From: Flavobacteriales bacterium
GTDB lineage: Bacteria > Bacteroidota > Bacteroidia > Flavobacteriales > JABDKJ01
Assembly: GCA_013002285.1 (NCBI GenBank)
Contig: JABDKJ010000032.1
Span: 1-58,633 of the forward strand
Length of the DNA: 58,633 bases
Reading direction: 5' to 3'
The translations under genes and the position numbers were made by a program. The notes beneath the pieces are model-generated. The model did no database searches. It was not told the origin of the DNA and was given only the letters and a program-made list of their open reading frames with translations. Of this stretch, positions 34,968 through 44,382 are shown one piece after another (the first letter of the stretch is position 1; each line of letters starts with the position of its first letter).

Positions 34968-37262
34968 TTACTTTTTCTTTTTGGCCTTTAATGCTTCATC
35001 CACGATCTTTTCACAGTCCTCTAAGGTCAAAGTCTTAGGGTCTGTTCCTTTTGGGATCTTCACGTTCTTTTTTCCGGCCTTTATATATGGGCCGTAACGC
35101 CCATTTAGTACCGAAATGTTTTTCTCTGGAAACTCAGCAATAAATTTGTTCTTGTCAGCTTCTTTTTTAGCCTTGATCAATTCTATTGCTTCGTCTAAAG
35201 TGATGTTGTATGCTGTGAATTCTGTGTCTTTGGGAATTGAAACAAAGGACTTGCCGTACCTCACAAATGGTCCGAATCGGCCGATCCCAGCAGCAACTTC
35301 ATCACCCTCATATTCACCAAGGTCTCTAGGTAACTTGAATAGTTCAAGAGCTTCTTCCAAATTTATCGTAGTGATACTCTGTTCTTTCAAAAGGGAGGCG
35401 AATTTTGGTTTTTCCTCTTCTTCTCTTTCGCCAATTTGGATCATGGGTCCAAAGCGTCCGATCCGTGCATAGACATTCCTTCCACTCTTTGGGTCAACAC
35501 CCAGTAAACGCTCTCCTTTAGCTCTTTCCGAATTCTCAAGTGTGTCCTCAACTACTGTGTGGAACGGTGTATAGAACGACTTGATCATCTCTATCCACTC
35601 TTTCTGCCCATTTGCAATTTCGTCAAATTCCTTTTCAACATTTGCGGTGAAATCGTAGCTCAATATGGACTTGAAATGCTCTACTAGAAAATCGTTGACC
35701 ACCATTCCAACATCTGTAGGAAAAAGCTTGTTTTTTTCTGCACCAGTGATCTCGGTCTTTTTTTCTGAGCTGACCTCTCCATTGGCCAAACTCATGGTCA
35801 AATAATCACGTTTTTTTCCTTCTCTATTTTCCTTCAATACATACTGTCGTTTCTGAACTGTAGAAATAGTAGGGGCATAAGTAGAGGGTCTTCCTATTCC
35901 TAGTTCTTCAAGCTTCTTCACCAGGCTTGCTTCGGTATATCGTGCCGGGTGTTTTGTGAATCTCTGAGTTCCATTGATCGCATTATAATCAAGGACTTGA
36001 TCAACCTTCAAAGGAGGTAGTACTCCGGCTTGGTCATCCTCATCTTCGTCATCTTTAGATTCCATGTAAAGCTTCAAGAATCCATCGAATTTGATCACTT
36101 CGCCTCTCGCTATGAATTGTTCATCTCTATTTGAAATCGAAATTTTGGCAACGGTTTTTTCTAACTCCGCATCTGCCATTTGGCTGGCAACTGATCTTTT
36201 CCAGATCAGTTCGTATAGCCTGCCTTGGTCGGTGTCGACAGAAGCCAAATTAAAATCTGTTGGCCTTATGGCTTCGTGCGCTTCTTGTGCACCTTTAGAT
36301 CTGGAAGTATAAGTTCTTGTATGCGAATACATATCTCCGAATTTGTCTAGGATCGCAGCTTTTGAACCGTTCAGTGCTGTTTCTGAGAGATTCACACTGT
36401 CTGTTCTCATATAAGTAATGAAACCGGCCTCATAGAGTTTCTGTGCCTGGACCATGGTTTGTGCTACTGAATAACCCAATTTTCTTGAGGCTTCTTGCTG
36501 TAAGGTGGAAGTAGTAAACGGGGCAGATGGCTTTCTTTTACTAGGCTTAACCTCTAGATCCTGGATCTGGAATTTTGCATCTCCGCAAGCCTTAAGGAAA
36601 TCCATTGCTTCTTGTTCTGTGTCGAAACGTTTATTCAATTCAGCTTTCATGTTGCCTCCATTGCCTGGGTCAAATTCAGCAACGATCTTGAAAAATGTGC
36701 TTGACTTAAAATCAATGATCTCTCTTTCTCGCTCAACGATCAAACGAACTGCAACCGACTGGACCCTTCCAGCTGAAAGGGCTGGTTTTATTTTTCTCCA
36801 AAGAACTGGAGAAAGTTCAAAACCCACGAGTCTATCCAGCACTCTTCTCGCTTGTTGGGCATTGACAAGATCCCTATTGATCTCACGAGGATTGTCTATT
36901 GCTTTGAGAACAGCATTCTTTGTGATCTCATTGAAAGTGATCCTTTTTGTTTTCTTTTCTTCAAGTTTTAATGCCTCTTCCAAATGCCAGGAAATAGCTT
37001 CTCCTTCACGGTCCTCATCCGTTGCTAACCAGATCATTTCCGCCTCTTTGGCTAATTTGGTCAGTTCAGAGACGATCTTTTGTTTGTCCTCTGAAATGAC
37101 ATATGTTGGTTTGAAATCGTTCTCAACGTCTATAGACAGCTTACTTTTTTCCAAGTCTCGTACATGCCCAAAACTAGACTTTACCATAAAGTCTTTTCCC
37201 AAATATTTTTCGATCGTCTTGGCTTTTGCCGGTGACTCCACAATTACAAGGTTCTTCGCCAT
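34968..37262 (-). CDS. topA: DNA topoisomerase I
   Basis: A 764-residue type IA topoisomerase that relaxes negative supercoils. The Toprim domain opens VIVESPAKAKTIEKYLG and has the acidic triad in LATDEDREGEAISWH. The active-site tyrosine lies in the motif TYMRTDSVNLSE. In place of zinc fingers the C terminus has three to four TopoI C-terminal repeats (GRFGPMIQIG, GRFGPFVRYGKSFVSIPK, GRYGPYIKAGKKNVKIPKG) and a basic end (KKKK). It is the first gene of the operon with the ureohydrolase-like gene. The 244-bp divergent gap to miaB shows no clear minus-strand -7 box. Confidence 0.96.
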   Translation of the reverse strand: MAKNLVIVESPAKAKTIEKYLGKDFMVKSSFGHVRDLEKSKLSIDVENDFKPTYVISEDKQKIVSELTKLAKEAEMIWLATDEDREGEAISWHLEEALKLEEKKTKRITFNEITKNAVLKAIDNPREINRDLVNAQQARRVLDRLVGFELSPVLWRKIKPALSAGRVQSVAVRLIVEREREIIDFKSSTFFKIVAEFDPGNGGNMKAELNKRFDTEQEAMDFLKACGDAKFQIQDLEVKPSKRKPSAPFTTSTLQQEASRKLGYSVAQTMVQAQKLYEAGFITYMRTDSVNLSETALNGSKAAILDKFGDMYSHTRTYTSRSKGAQEAHEAIRPTDFNLASVDTDQGRLYELIWKRSVASQMADAELEKTVAKISISNRDEQFIARGEVIKFDGFLKLYMESKDDEDEDDQAGVLPPLKVDQVLDYNAINGTQRFTKHPARYTEASLVKKLEELGIGRPSTYAPTISTVQKRQYVLKENREGKKRDYLTMSLANGEVSSEKKTEITGAEKNKLFPTDVGMVVNDFLVEHFKSILSYDFTANVEKEFDEIANGQKEWIEMIKSFYTPFHTVVEDTLENSERAKGERLLGVDPKSGRNVYARIGRFGPMIQIGEREEEEKPKFASLLKEQSITTINLEEALELFKLPRDLGEYEGDEVAAGIGRFGPFVRYGKSFVSIPKDTEFTAYNITLDEAIELIKAKKEADKNKFIAEFPEKNISVLNGRYGPYIKAGKKNVKIPKGTDPKTLTLEDCEKIVDEALKAKKKK

Positions 37263-37473
37263 CCTCTTTTATTAATGTTTTTATGATCTCTTGATCCGCA
37301 AAGAAAGACATTATATATATGATAGTAAGACACCCGGTATGGATGAATATTAAATGAGGTATCTTAATTAAATTTGAAACACCTACTAATCCATTGAATA
37401 TCAACAACATAAAAACAATGTTTTTATCTAGGATTTAATATTCTGACAAATTGGCAGATGATGGCGAAAATCG

Positions 37474-37481
37474 TAACTTTG
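37474..37481 (+). promoter_or_regulatory. -7 box of the miaB operon (with -33 TTGG)
   Basis: TAACTTTG matches TAnnTTTG. A TTGG at 37451-37454 gives a -33 element with 19-20 bp spacing, the best complete Bacteroidota promoter in the window. Predicted start near 37485, leader about 22 nt to ATG 37507. Confidence 0.7.
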
Positions 37482-37506
37482 CACACCTTTTGAACTAAGA
37501 GAATCA

Positions 37507-38934
37507 ATGGATCACGGAAATAAGGAAATAGATGAAGCCCGACAAGGTGAAGCTCTGGTCATAGAGCAAGAAGTGAGCAAAAGTGAGAAAAAACTCTATC
37601 TGGAGAGTTATGGGTGCGCGATGAATTTTTCTGATAGTGAGATCGTTGCATCGATCCTTTCAAAGAATGGATTTGGAACAACCAAAGATGTCAACGAAGC
37701 AGATGTGATCTTATTGAATACGTGTTCCATTCGCGACAATGCGGAAGTGAGAGTGAGAGGAAGGATCGCACAATTCAATAAGGTTAAAAAGGCAAAACCA
37801 GAACTTGTGGTTGGCGTATTGGGCTGCATGGCCGAACGTCTGAAAAAGCAATTGCTGGAAGAAGAAAAACTGGTGGACCTGGTTGCGGGTCCTGATGCAT
37901 ATAAGGACCTTCCAAACCTTTTGGAAGAAGTTGAAGGTGGACAGAAAGCAGTGAATGTTCTTCTTTCCAGAGAAGAGACCTATGCCGACATCAATCCTGT
38001 GAGGTTAGATAGTAATGGGGTCACAGCTTTCATATCTATCATGCGGGGTTGTGATAATATGTGTTCGTTTTGTGTAGTTCCATTTACGCGTGGAAGAGAA
38101 CGCAGCAGAGACCCCTATAGCATTGTGCATGAGGCAAAATACCTGGTGCAAGAAGGCTACAAAGAAGTTACTCTGCTGGGGCAAAATGTTGATTCTTATC
38201 ATTGGAATATAGACAAGAAAGGAGTTGTGCAAGATCCGGAAAAAGAGGTGGTTAATTTTGCAAAACTTCTTGAGATGGTTGCGCAAGTGGACCCTAAACT
38301 CAGAGTGCGCTTTTCCACTTCTCATCCCAAAGACATGACAGATGAGGTGCTAGAGACTATTGCTAAATATGACAATATCTGCAACTACGTTCATCTGCCG
38401 ATCCAATCAGGAAATAACGAGATCTTGAAAAAAATGAATCGTGGATATACGAGAGAATGGTATTTGGATAGGATAGCCGCAATAAGAAGGATCATTCCTG
38501 AGTGCGCGATCTCTACCGATGTGATCACTGGTTTTTGTGGTGAAACCGAAGAACAGCATAAAGAGACTTTGTCATTATTGGAAGAAGTGAAATTCGAGTT
38601 CGCATATATGTTCAAATATTCGGAAAGACCAAAGACCTTGGCCGAGCGAAAGTATGAGGATGATATAAGCGAGGAAGTAAAATCCAGGAGATTGACCGAG
38701 GTAATGGCCATTCAACATGCAAGCTCGCATGAAAGAAATAAGGCTGCCGTAGGCAAGACCTTTGAAGTCTTGGTAGAAAAGGTTTCTAAAAAATCTGATG
38801 AGGACTTTGGCGGAAGGAACGACCAAAACACGATGGTAGTATTTGGAAAGGAGAATGCCAAGATCGGAGATCATGTAAATGTTTTGATAACGGGTTGCAC
38901 ACAAGCAACACTATTAGGAAAGATCGTATCATAA
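37507..38934 (+). CDS. miaB: tRNA-2-methylthio-N6-dimethylallyladenosine synthase MiaB
   Basis: A 475-residue radical-SAM methylthiotransferase modifying A37 of tRNAs that read UNN codons. The N-terminal UPF0004 domain carries the auxiliary-cluster cysteines ([26 protein letters not shown]). The radical-SAM motif CDNMCSFC is followed by [11 protein letters not shown], and a TRAM domain ([13 protein letters not shown]...) closes the protein. The N-terminal ~25 residues are extra and variable. Its stop overlaps the ATG of the sigma-54 activator by one base. Confidence 0.95.
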   Translation: MDHGNKEIDEARQGEALVIEQEVSKSEKKLYLESYGCAMNFSDSEIVASILSKNGFGTTKDVNEADVILLNTCSIRDNAEVRVRGRIAQFNKVKKAKPELVVGVLGCMAERLKKQLLEEEKLVDLVAGPDAYKDLPNLLEEVEGGQKAVNVLLSREETYADINPVRLDSNGVTAFISIMRGCDNMCSFCVVPFTRGRERSRDPYSIVHEAKYLVQEGYKEVTLLGQNVDSYHWNIDKKGVVQDPEKEVVNFAKLLEMVAQVDPKLRVRFSTSHPKDMTDEVLETIAKYDNICNYVHLPIQSGNNEILKKMNRGYTREWYLDRIAAIRRIIPECAISTDVITGFCGETEEQHKETLSLLEEVKFEFAYMFKYSERPKTLAERKYEDDISEEVKSRRLTEVMAIQHASSHERNKAAVGKTFEVLVEKVSKKSDEDFGGRNDQNTMVVFGKENAKIGDHVNVLITGCTQATLLGKIVS

Positions 38935-40154
38935 TGGATGTACAAGCAATAAAACAAAGATTTGGGATCATTGGGAATTCCCCTGGTCTTAACCGAGCAT
39001 TGCACATTGCAACACAAGTAGCACCTACAGATATTTCTGTTCTAGTGTCTGGAGAAAGTGGTACTGGAAAAGAAGTAATGCCACAGATCATACACAATTT
39101 AAGTCATCGTAAGCACAATAAATATATAGCCGTGAATTGCGGTGCATTGCCGGAAGGCACTATTGATTCAGAATTATTTGGCCATGTAAAGGGTTCATTT
39201 ACAGGGGCTTCTGGCGATAGGGCTGGCTACTTTGAAGAAGCAGATGGCGGAACGATATTCCTTGATGAAGTTGCAGAAATGCCTTTGCAAACCCAAGTTA
39301 GGCTTCTAAGAGTGCTTGAATCCGGGGAGATCATAAGAGTGGGTTCATCTAAGATCCAGAAAACCGATGTAAGGATCATTGCAGCGACCAACAAGAACAT
39401 TCCAGAAGAAATTGATAAAGGGAAATTCAGAGAAGACCTTTATTATCGTTTGAATACCGTACCACTGGAACTTCCGCCATTGCGCGAAAGGAAGGAAGAC
39501 ATCGATCTGATCTTCAGAAAGTTTGCTGTCGATTTTTCTGACAAGTACAGAATGCCCATGGTGCAATTGGATGATGAAGCTCGAGATGTCTTGATCAATT
39601 ACAGATGGCCAGGGAACATCAGGCAATTGAGAAATGTGACAGAGCAGATCTCAGTTATTGAAGGTGAACGAAGAATAGACAGAGCCACACTCATTAAGTA
39701 TTTGCCAGACGCGTACAAAAGCAGGCTGCCCGTTCTGGTAAAAGATGGTTCTTCGCAGAACGACCTCAATGAAAGAGAGATCCTTTACAAAGTATTGTTT
39801 GATATGAAAAAGGATCTTAACCAAGTGAAATCATTGGTGCTGGATATGATCGACAAAGGAGGCGCAAGCGGATTGACAACTGAGAACACAGCATACGTCC
39901 AGCAGATGCTCAAGCAAGATGATGGGATAGAAAATATCGAAAACACCATTTCCATTTCATCACCAGCTGAGAAATTTGAGCAGCCTATGCAAACTTATGA
40001 AGAAGTGGATGAGTCACTTTCACTGGCTGACAAGGAAAAAGAGTTTATTGTAAAGGCCTTGAAAAAACACAAGAACAAGAGAAAATATGCGGCTCAAGAC
40101 TTAGGCATATCGGAGCGTACGCTGTATAGAAAGATCAAAGAATATAACATCTGA
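38934..40154 (+). CDS. sigma-54-dependent transcriptional activator, Fis type
   Basis: A 406-residue AAA+ enhancer-binding protein without an N-terminal receiver or sensor domain. Walker A GESGTGKE is at 40-47, the sigma-54-contacting loop reads GSFTGA (usual form GAFTGA), Walker B is GGTIFLDEVAEM, and the arginine-finger region FREDLYYRLN and the RWPGNIRQLRN sensor II motif follow. A roughly 100-residue linker precedes a Fis-like helix-turn-helix (RKYAAQDLGISERTLYRKIKEYNI). Start ATG 38934 overlaps the miaB stop. Lack of a sensory domain suggests control by level or by a partner. A -24/-12 promoter before groES at 41965 is a possible target. Confidence 0.92.
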   Translation: MDVQAIKQRFGIIGNSPGLNRALHIATQVAPTDISVLVSGESGTGKEVMPQIIHNLSHRKHNKYIAVNCGALPEGTIDSELFGHVKGSFTGASGDRAGYFEEADGGTIFLDEVAEMPLQTQVRLLRVLESGEIIRVGSSKIQKTDVRIIAATNKNIPEEIDKGKFREDLYYRLNTVPLELPPLRERKEDIDLIFRKFAVDFSDKYRMPMVQLDDEARDVLINYRWPGNIRQLRNVTEQISVIEGERRIDRATLIKYLPDAYKSRLPVLVKDGSSQNDLNEREILYKVLFDMKKDLNQVKSLVLDMIDKGGASGLTTENTAYVQQMLKQDDGIENIENTISISSPAEKFEQPMQTYEEVDESLSLADKEKEFIVKALKKHKNKRKYAAQDLGISERTLYRKIKEYNI

Positions 40155-40172
40155 TCTGTCGTTTTATTGATA

Positions 40173-40670
40173 ATGAGAAAACTGCTCTACATAACTTTTT
40201 GTCTGTTGATCTTGAATGGATGTTGGATGTATTCATTCACAGGAGCAAGCATACACCCTGATGCCAAAACGTTTTCCGTGAAATATTTTGCTGTAAATGC
40301 GCCATTAGCGGATCCAAATTATGGACAAATACTTTCAGAGTCACTCAAGGATCTTTTGCTATCCCAAACGAGGCTGGACCTGCAAAAAGAAGATGGGGAT
40401 ATTCAATATGAAGGCTACGTTAAGAATTACGTAGTGACCACTTCTCAGGCCTCTGGAAATGAGACTGCATCTTTGAACAGACTTACAATAACTCTTAATG
40501 TCAAATACACCAATACCTTGGACGAAGAGCAGAATTTTGAATCTAGTTTTTCCAGGTTCGTAGATTTTAATTCTTCTGATGATTTCGCATCTTTGGAACA
40601 AGGCCTTATAGAAGAAATAAATGAGCAACTGATACAGGACATTTTTGACAAGTCGCTTGGTAATTGGTAA
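40173..40670 (+). CDS. LptE-like outer-membrane lipoprotein
   Basis: A 165-residue lipoprotein: signal peptide MRKLLYITFCLLILNGC with the lipid-bearing C17, then YSFTGASIHPDAKTFSV, the N-terminal signature of the Bacteroidota LptE family. LptE plugs the LptD barrel and takes part in the final step of LPS export. The remaining segments (LLLSQTRLDLQKEDGDIQYEGYV, LNRLTITLNVKY, FSRFVDFNSSDD, LIEEINEQLIQDIFDKSLGNW) fit. ATG 40173 is preferred to TTG 40167. Its stop overlaps the next start by one base. Confidence 0.88.
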   Translation: MRKLLYITFCLLILNGCWMYSFTGASIHPDAKTFSVKYFAVNAPLADPNYGQILSESLKDLLLSQTRLDLQKEDGDIQYEGYVKNYVVTTSQASGNETASLNRLTITLNVKYTNTLDEEQNFESSFSRFVDFNSSDDFASLEQGLIEEINEQLIQDIFDKSLGNW

Positions 40671-41536
40671 TGACACAAACTGAACTGGAAAAATATATGC
40701 AAGACCCTGCACTCATGAATGATGAGGTGCTGAAGGAACTCCAGGGGCTTATTGACCAATACCCGTATTCTTCCACTCTAAGGATGCTCTACCTAAAGGG
40801 ATTACAGTGTAAGAAAGATATAACCTATTCAAAAGAACTAAAGAAAACGGCCATTCATGTTTCCGACAGGAGTGTACTATACCATTATCTAAAAGAAGAG
40901 AGAAAAGCCAAGAGTATTGCCGCAGAAAGTGAGCAAGTACTCGTTCCTGTAGAGGATGAGGAGAGGGTTGAACCTACCAAGATATTGGCAGAGGAGAAAA
41001 AGGAAGTAGCTACAGAAGCAAAGAAAGTGGAAGATGAACAAAAAGATCTTCGAGAAATTGACAAGGAAATAGAAACCGCCAAGGTAGGTAGTCAGTATAT
41101 ATTGAATGTAAGTGATGAATTGCCTCACATATCTGAGTTGGTGAACATGGCGAAAAGCAAAAAGAAAAAACAAAAAAAGGTCAAGAAAGCGCAGAAGGAT
41201 GCTCCTTTAGATCTGTACTCTTTCGTTGAGTCGGGTTCTGAAAAGAAGTCCGGCAAGGCTGAAAAAAGGCGTTTGAAGCAGTTCATTGAAAGTAAAGAGA
41301 AGGCACTGAAAGGAAAGAAGGCGATCTATTCTTCAAAGAAGCAAGCCGAAAAAAGCCTAGAGGAAAGCGATGACCTTAGTACCGAAACTTTAGCCAAGAT
41401 CTTCGTAAAACAGGAAAAGTTTGAAAAGGCCATTAAGACCTATAAGAAGCTAGGTTTGAAATATCCTGAAAAAAGCGTTTACTTTGCAGCCCAAATTAAA
41501 AAGGTCAAGCGCCTTAAAACAAAAAAGAAGAAATGA
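40670..41536 (+). CDS. lysine-rich protein with TPR-like C terminus, unknown function
   Basis: A 288-residue cytoplasmic protein, no signal peptide. Residues 1-60 look helical (LMNDEVLKELQGLIDQYPYSS...LRMLYLKGLQ), a TPR-like opening. The middle is a long charged, K/E-rich segment (EEKKEVATEAKKVEDEQKD...), and the C terminus has another TPR-like pair (ETLAKIFVKQEKFEKAIKTYKKLGLKYP). It ends in KTKKKK. The arrangement between lptE and secG in an operon with overlapping stops and starts is, as I recall, seen in other Bacteroidota. A scaffold role is likely, but nothing more specific can be said. Confidence 0.75.
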   Translation: MTQTELEKYMQDPALMNDEVLKELQGLIDQYPYSSTLRMLYLKGLQCKKDITYSKELKKTAIHVSDRSVLYHYLKEERKAKSIAAESEQVLVPVEDEERVEPTKILAEEKKEVATEAKKVEDEQKDLREIDKEIETAKVGSQYILNVSDELPHISELVNMAKSKKKKQKKVKKAQKDAPLDLYSFVESGSEKKSGKAEKRRLKQFIESKEKALKGKKAIYSSKKQAEKSLEESDDLSTETLAKIFVKQEKFEKAIKTYKKLGLKYPEKSVYFAAQIKKVKRLKTKKKK

Positions 41537-41844
41537 GCGGATTAGGTTTATTCATTATTATATTAATATTCGTAGTAGCTATACTGCTGGGTATCATTGT
41601 ATTGATCCAAAACCCAAAAGGAGGAGGACTAGCAAGTAACTTTGGGGCTGCAAACCAAATTGGTGGTGTTAGAAGAACGGCAGACTTCCTTGAAAAAGCA
41701 ACATGGGGACTGGCTATTGCACTGGTTCTATTATGTCTGGCCTCTACGGCTACGCAAGACACGGTAACAAAGGCCAACCAATCTGAATTTGGTGAGACTC
41801 CGGAATTTCCGGACGCACCAGTCGATGCCGCTCCGGTAGAATAA
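41533..41844 (+). CDS. secG: preprotein translocase subunit SecG
   Basis: A 103-residue membrane protein with two helices (LFIIILIFVVAILLGIIVLIQ and WGLAIALVLLCLAS) and the SecG signature QNPKGGGLASNFG between them. It is an accessory part of SecYEG. The C-terminal tail is acidic and proline-rich (ETPEFPDAPVDAAPVE). It overlaps the preceding stop by 4 bp and is followed by a hairpin terminator, closing the miaB operon. Confidence 0.93.
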   Translation: MSGLGLFIIILIFVVAILLGIIVLIQNPKGGGLASNFGAANQIGGVRRTADFLEKATWGLAIALVLLCLASTATQDTVTKANQSEFGETPEFPDAPVDAAPVE

Positions 41845-41875
41845 TAGCAAAAAGATCCGACCGAAAACAAAATTG

Positions 41876-41909
41876 AATGTCAGCTTGTCATACAGGCTGA
41901 CATTTTTTT
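41876..41909 (+). terminator. terminator after secG
   Basis: AATGTCAGC (41876-41884) pairs with GCTGACATT (41896-41904) around an 11-nt loop, and a run of seven T residues follows. It closes the miaB-secG operon. Confidence 0.9.
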
Positions 41910-41964
41910 ATGCAAAATAGTGACTGAAAGCCTTATTATGTCAATTTAACAGGTAAATTCGCGC

Positions 41965-41980
41965 TGGCAAAAAAATTGCT
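41965..41980 (+). promoter_or_regulatory. -24/-12 (sigma-54) promoter for groES-groEL
   Basis: TGGCAAAAAAATTGCT matches the sigma-54 consensus TGGCACGNNNNTTGCW at TGGCA and TTGCT with the exact 7-bp gap between TGGC and TTGC. Predicted transcription starts near 41991, leaving a leader of about 38 nt to ATG 42029. No TAnnTTTG box and no CIRCE element is seen in this 119-bp gap. A sigma-54 activator is encoded about 3 kb upstream. Confidence 0.65.
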
Positions 41981-42028
41981 AAGGAACTCAGAGAATTTTT
42001 ATTTAATAACCTTTATAAAAGATCATAT

Positions 42029-42301
42029 ATGTCAAAAGTACAACCACTAGCAGATAGAGTATTAGTAGAACCTGCTGCTGCTGAAGAAAAAACGGCCGGT
42101 GGAATTATCATTCCTGATACGGCAAAGGAAAAACCGCAAAAAGGAAAAGTTATAGCAGTTGGTACTGGAAAACCAGATGAACCAATGACAGTAAAGAAAG
42201 GAGATACGATCCTTTACGGAAAATATTCAGGTACCGAATTGTCAATAGATGGTAAAGACCTATTGATCATGAGAGAATCTGACATATTTGCGGTGATCTA
42301 A
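42029..42301 (+). CDS. groES: co-chaperonin GroES
   Basis: A 90-residue heptameric co-chaperonin capping GroEL. The opening [12 protein letters not shown], the mobile-loop region [19 protein letters not shown] with the GGIII motif, and [28 protein letters not shown] are typical. It is first in the groESL operon, 43 bp before groEL. Confidence 0.97.
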   Translation: MSKVQPLADRVLVEPAAAEEKTAGGIIIPDTAKEKPQKGKVIAVGTGKPDEPMTVKKGDTILYGKYSGTELSIDGKDLLIMRESDIFAVI

Positions 42302-42332
42302 ACAGATATTCAAACGAACAAAAATTTTATAA

Positions 42333-43976
<1,644 letters not shown>

Positions 43977-44005
43977 GAGAATATACAGAACACAATATAG
44001 AATTA

Positions 44006-44034
44006 CCCCGCTCAGAAATGAGTGGGGTTTTTTT
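44006..44034 (+). terminator. terminator after groEL
   Basis: CCCCGCTCA (44006-44014), tetraloop GAAA, TGAGTGGGG (44019-44027), then seven T residues. The core CTCAGAAATGAG is shared with the terminator after the first giant gene at 53908-53937. Confidence 0.92.
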
Positions 44035-44250
44035 ATGCAGGAGAATTAAACTATTCGCAACAATTCATACTGCTTTATGAAATTTTCTTTCAAGCATAGT
44101 TCAGAAATGCTTGAATAAACGGGAAAATATTGTAATTAAAAGAGAAATTCGATACATTCATATAGACTTTTACACATTAATATAGTGTAGAGGTCAATTG
44201 AACTTACTCACCTTTACTCAACTGAATGACCTGCAAACTGAACAATAAGT

Positions 44251-44291
44251 CAGGGACATGCCCCTGCTTTCTTTTGGTCGATCTGCGACCA
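44251..44291 (+). other. two small hairpins in the presumed leader of the first giant gene
   Basis: CAGGG/CCCTG (44251-44255 with 44262-44266) and TGGTCG/CGACCA (44275-44280 with 44286-44291); the second is followed by CTTATTTTTTG, giving it a weak terminator look. They lie 92-132 bp before the ATG at 44383. The rest of the 355-bp gap from 44028 shows no gene and no exact -7 box; TATTTTTTG near 44294 is off by one base in spacing. Confidence 0.35.
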
Positions 44292-44382
44292 CTTATTTTT
44301 TGTGCTTATTTTTCTTTGCCTTTTTTCATGAAGTTGAGTATTGAGAGATCCTTTTTTTCAATCATTCAACATCCCTCCGATC

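Noticed and set aside
36505..37275. 256-codon plus-strand frame over topA
   Set aside because: Antisense of the conserved topA N-terminal region; serine/leucine-rich shadow without motifs.
41920..42028. CIRCE element upstream of groES
   Set aside because: No TTAGCACTC/GAGTGCTAA inverted repeat is present; only isolated TTGCTAA-like bases, which belong to the -12 element.
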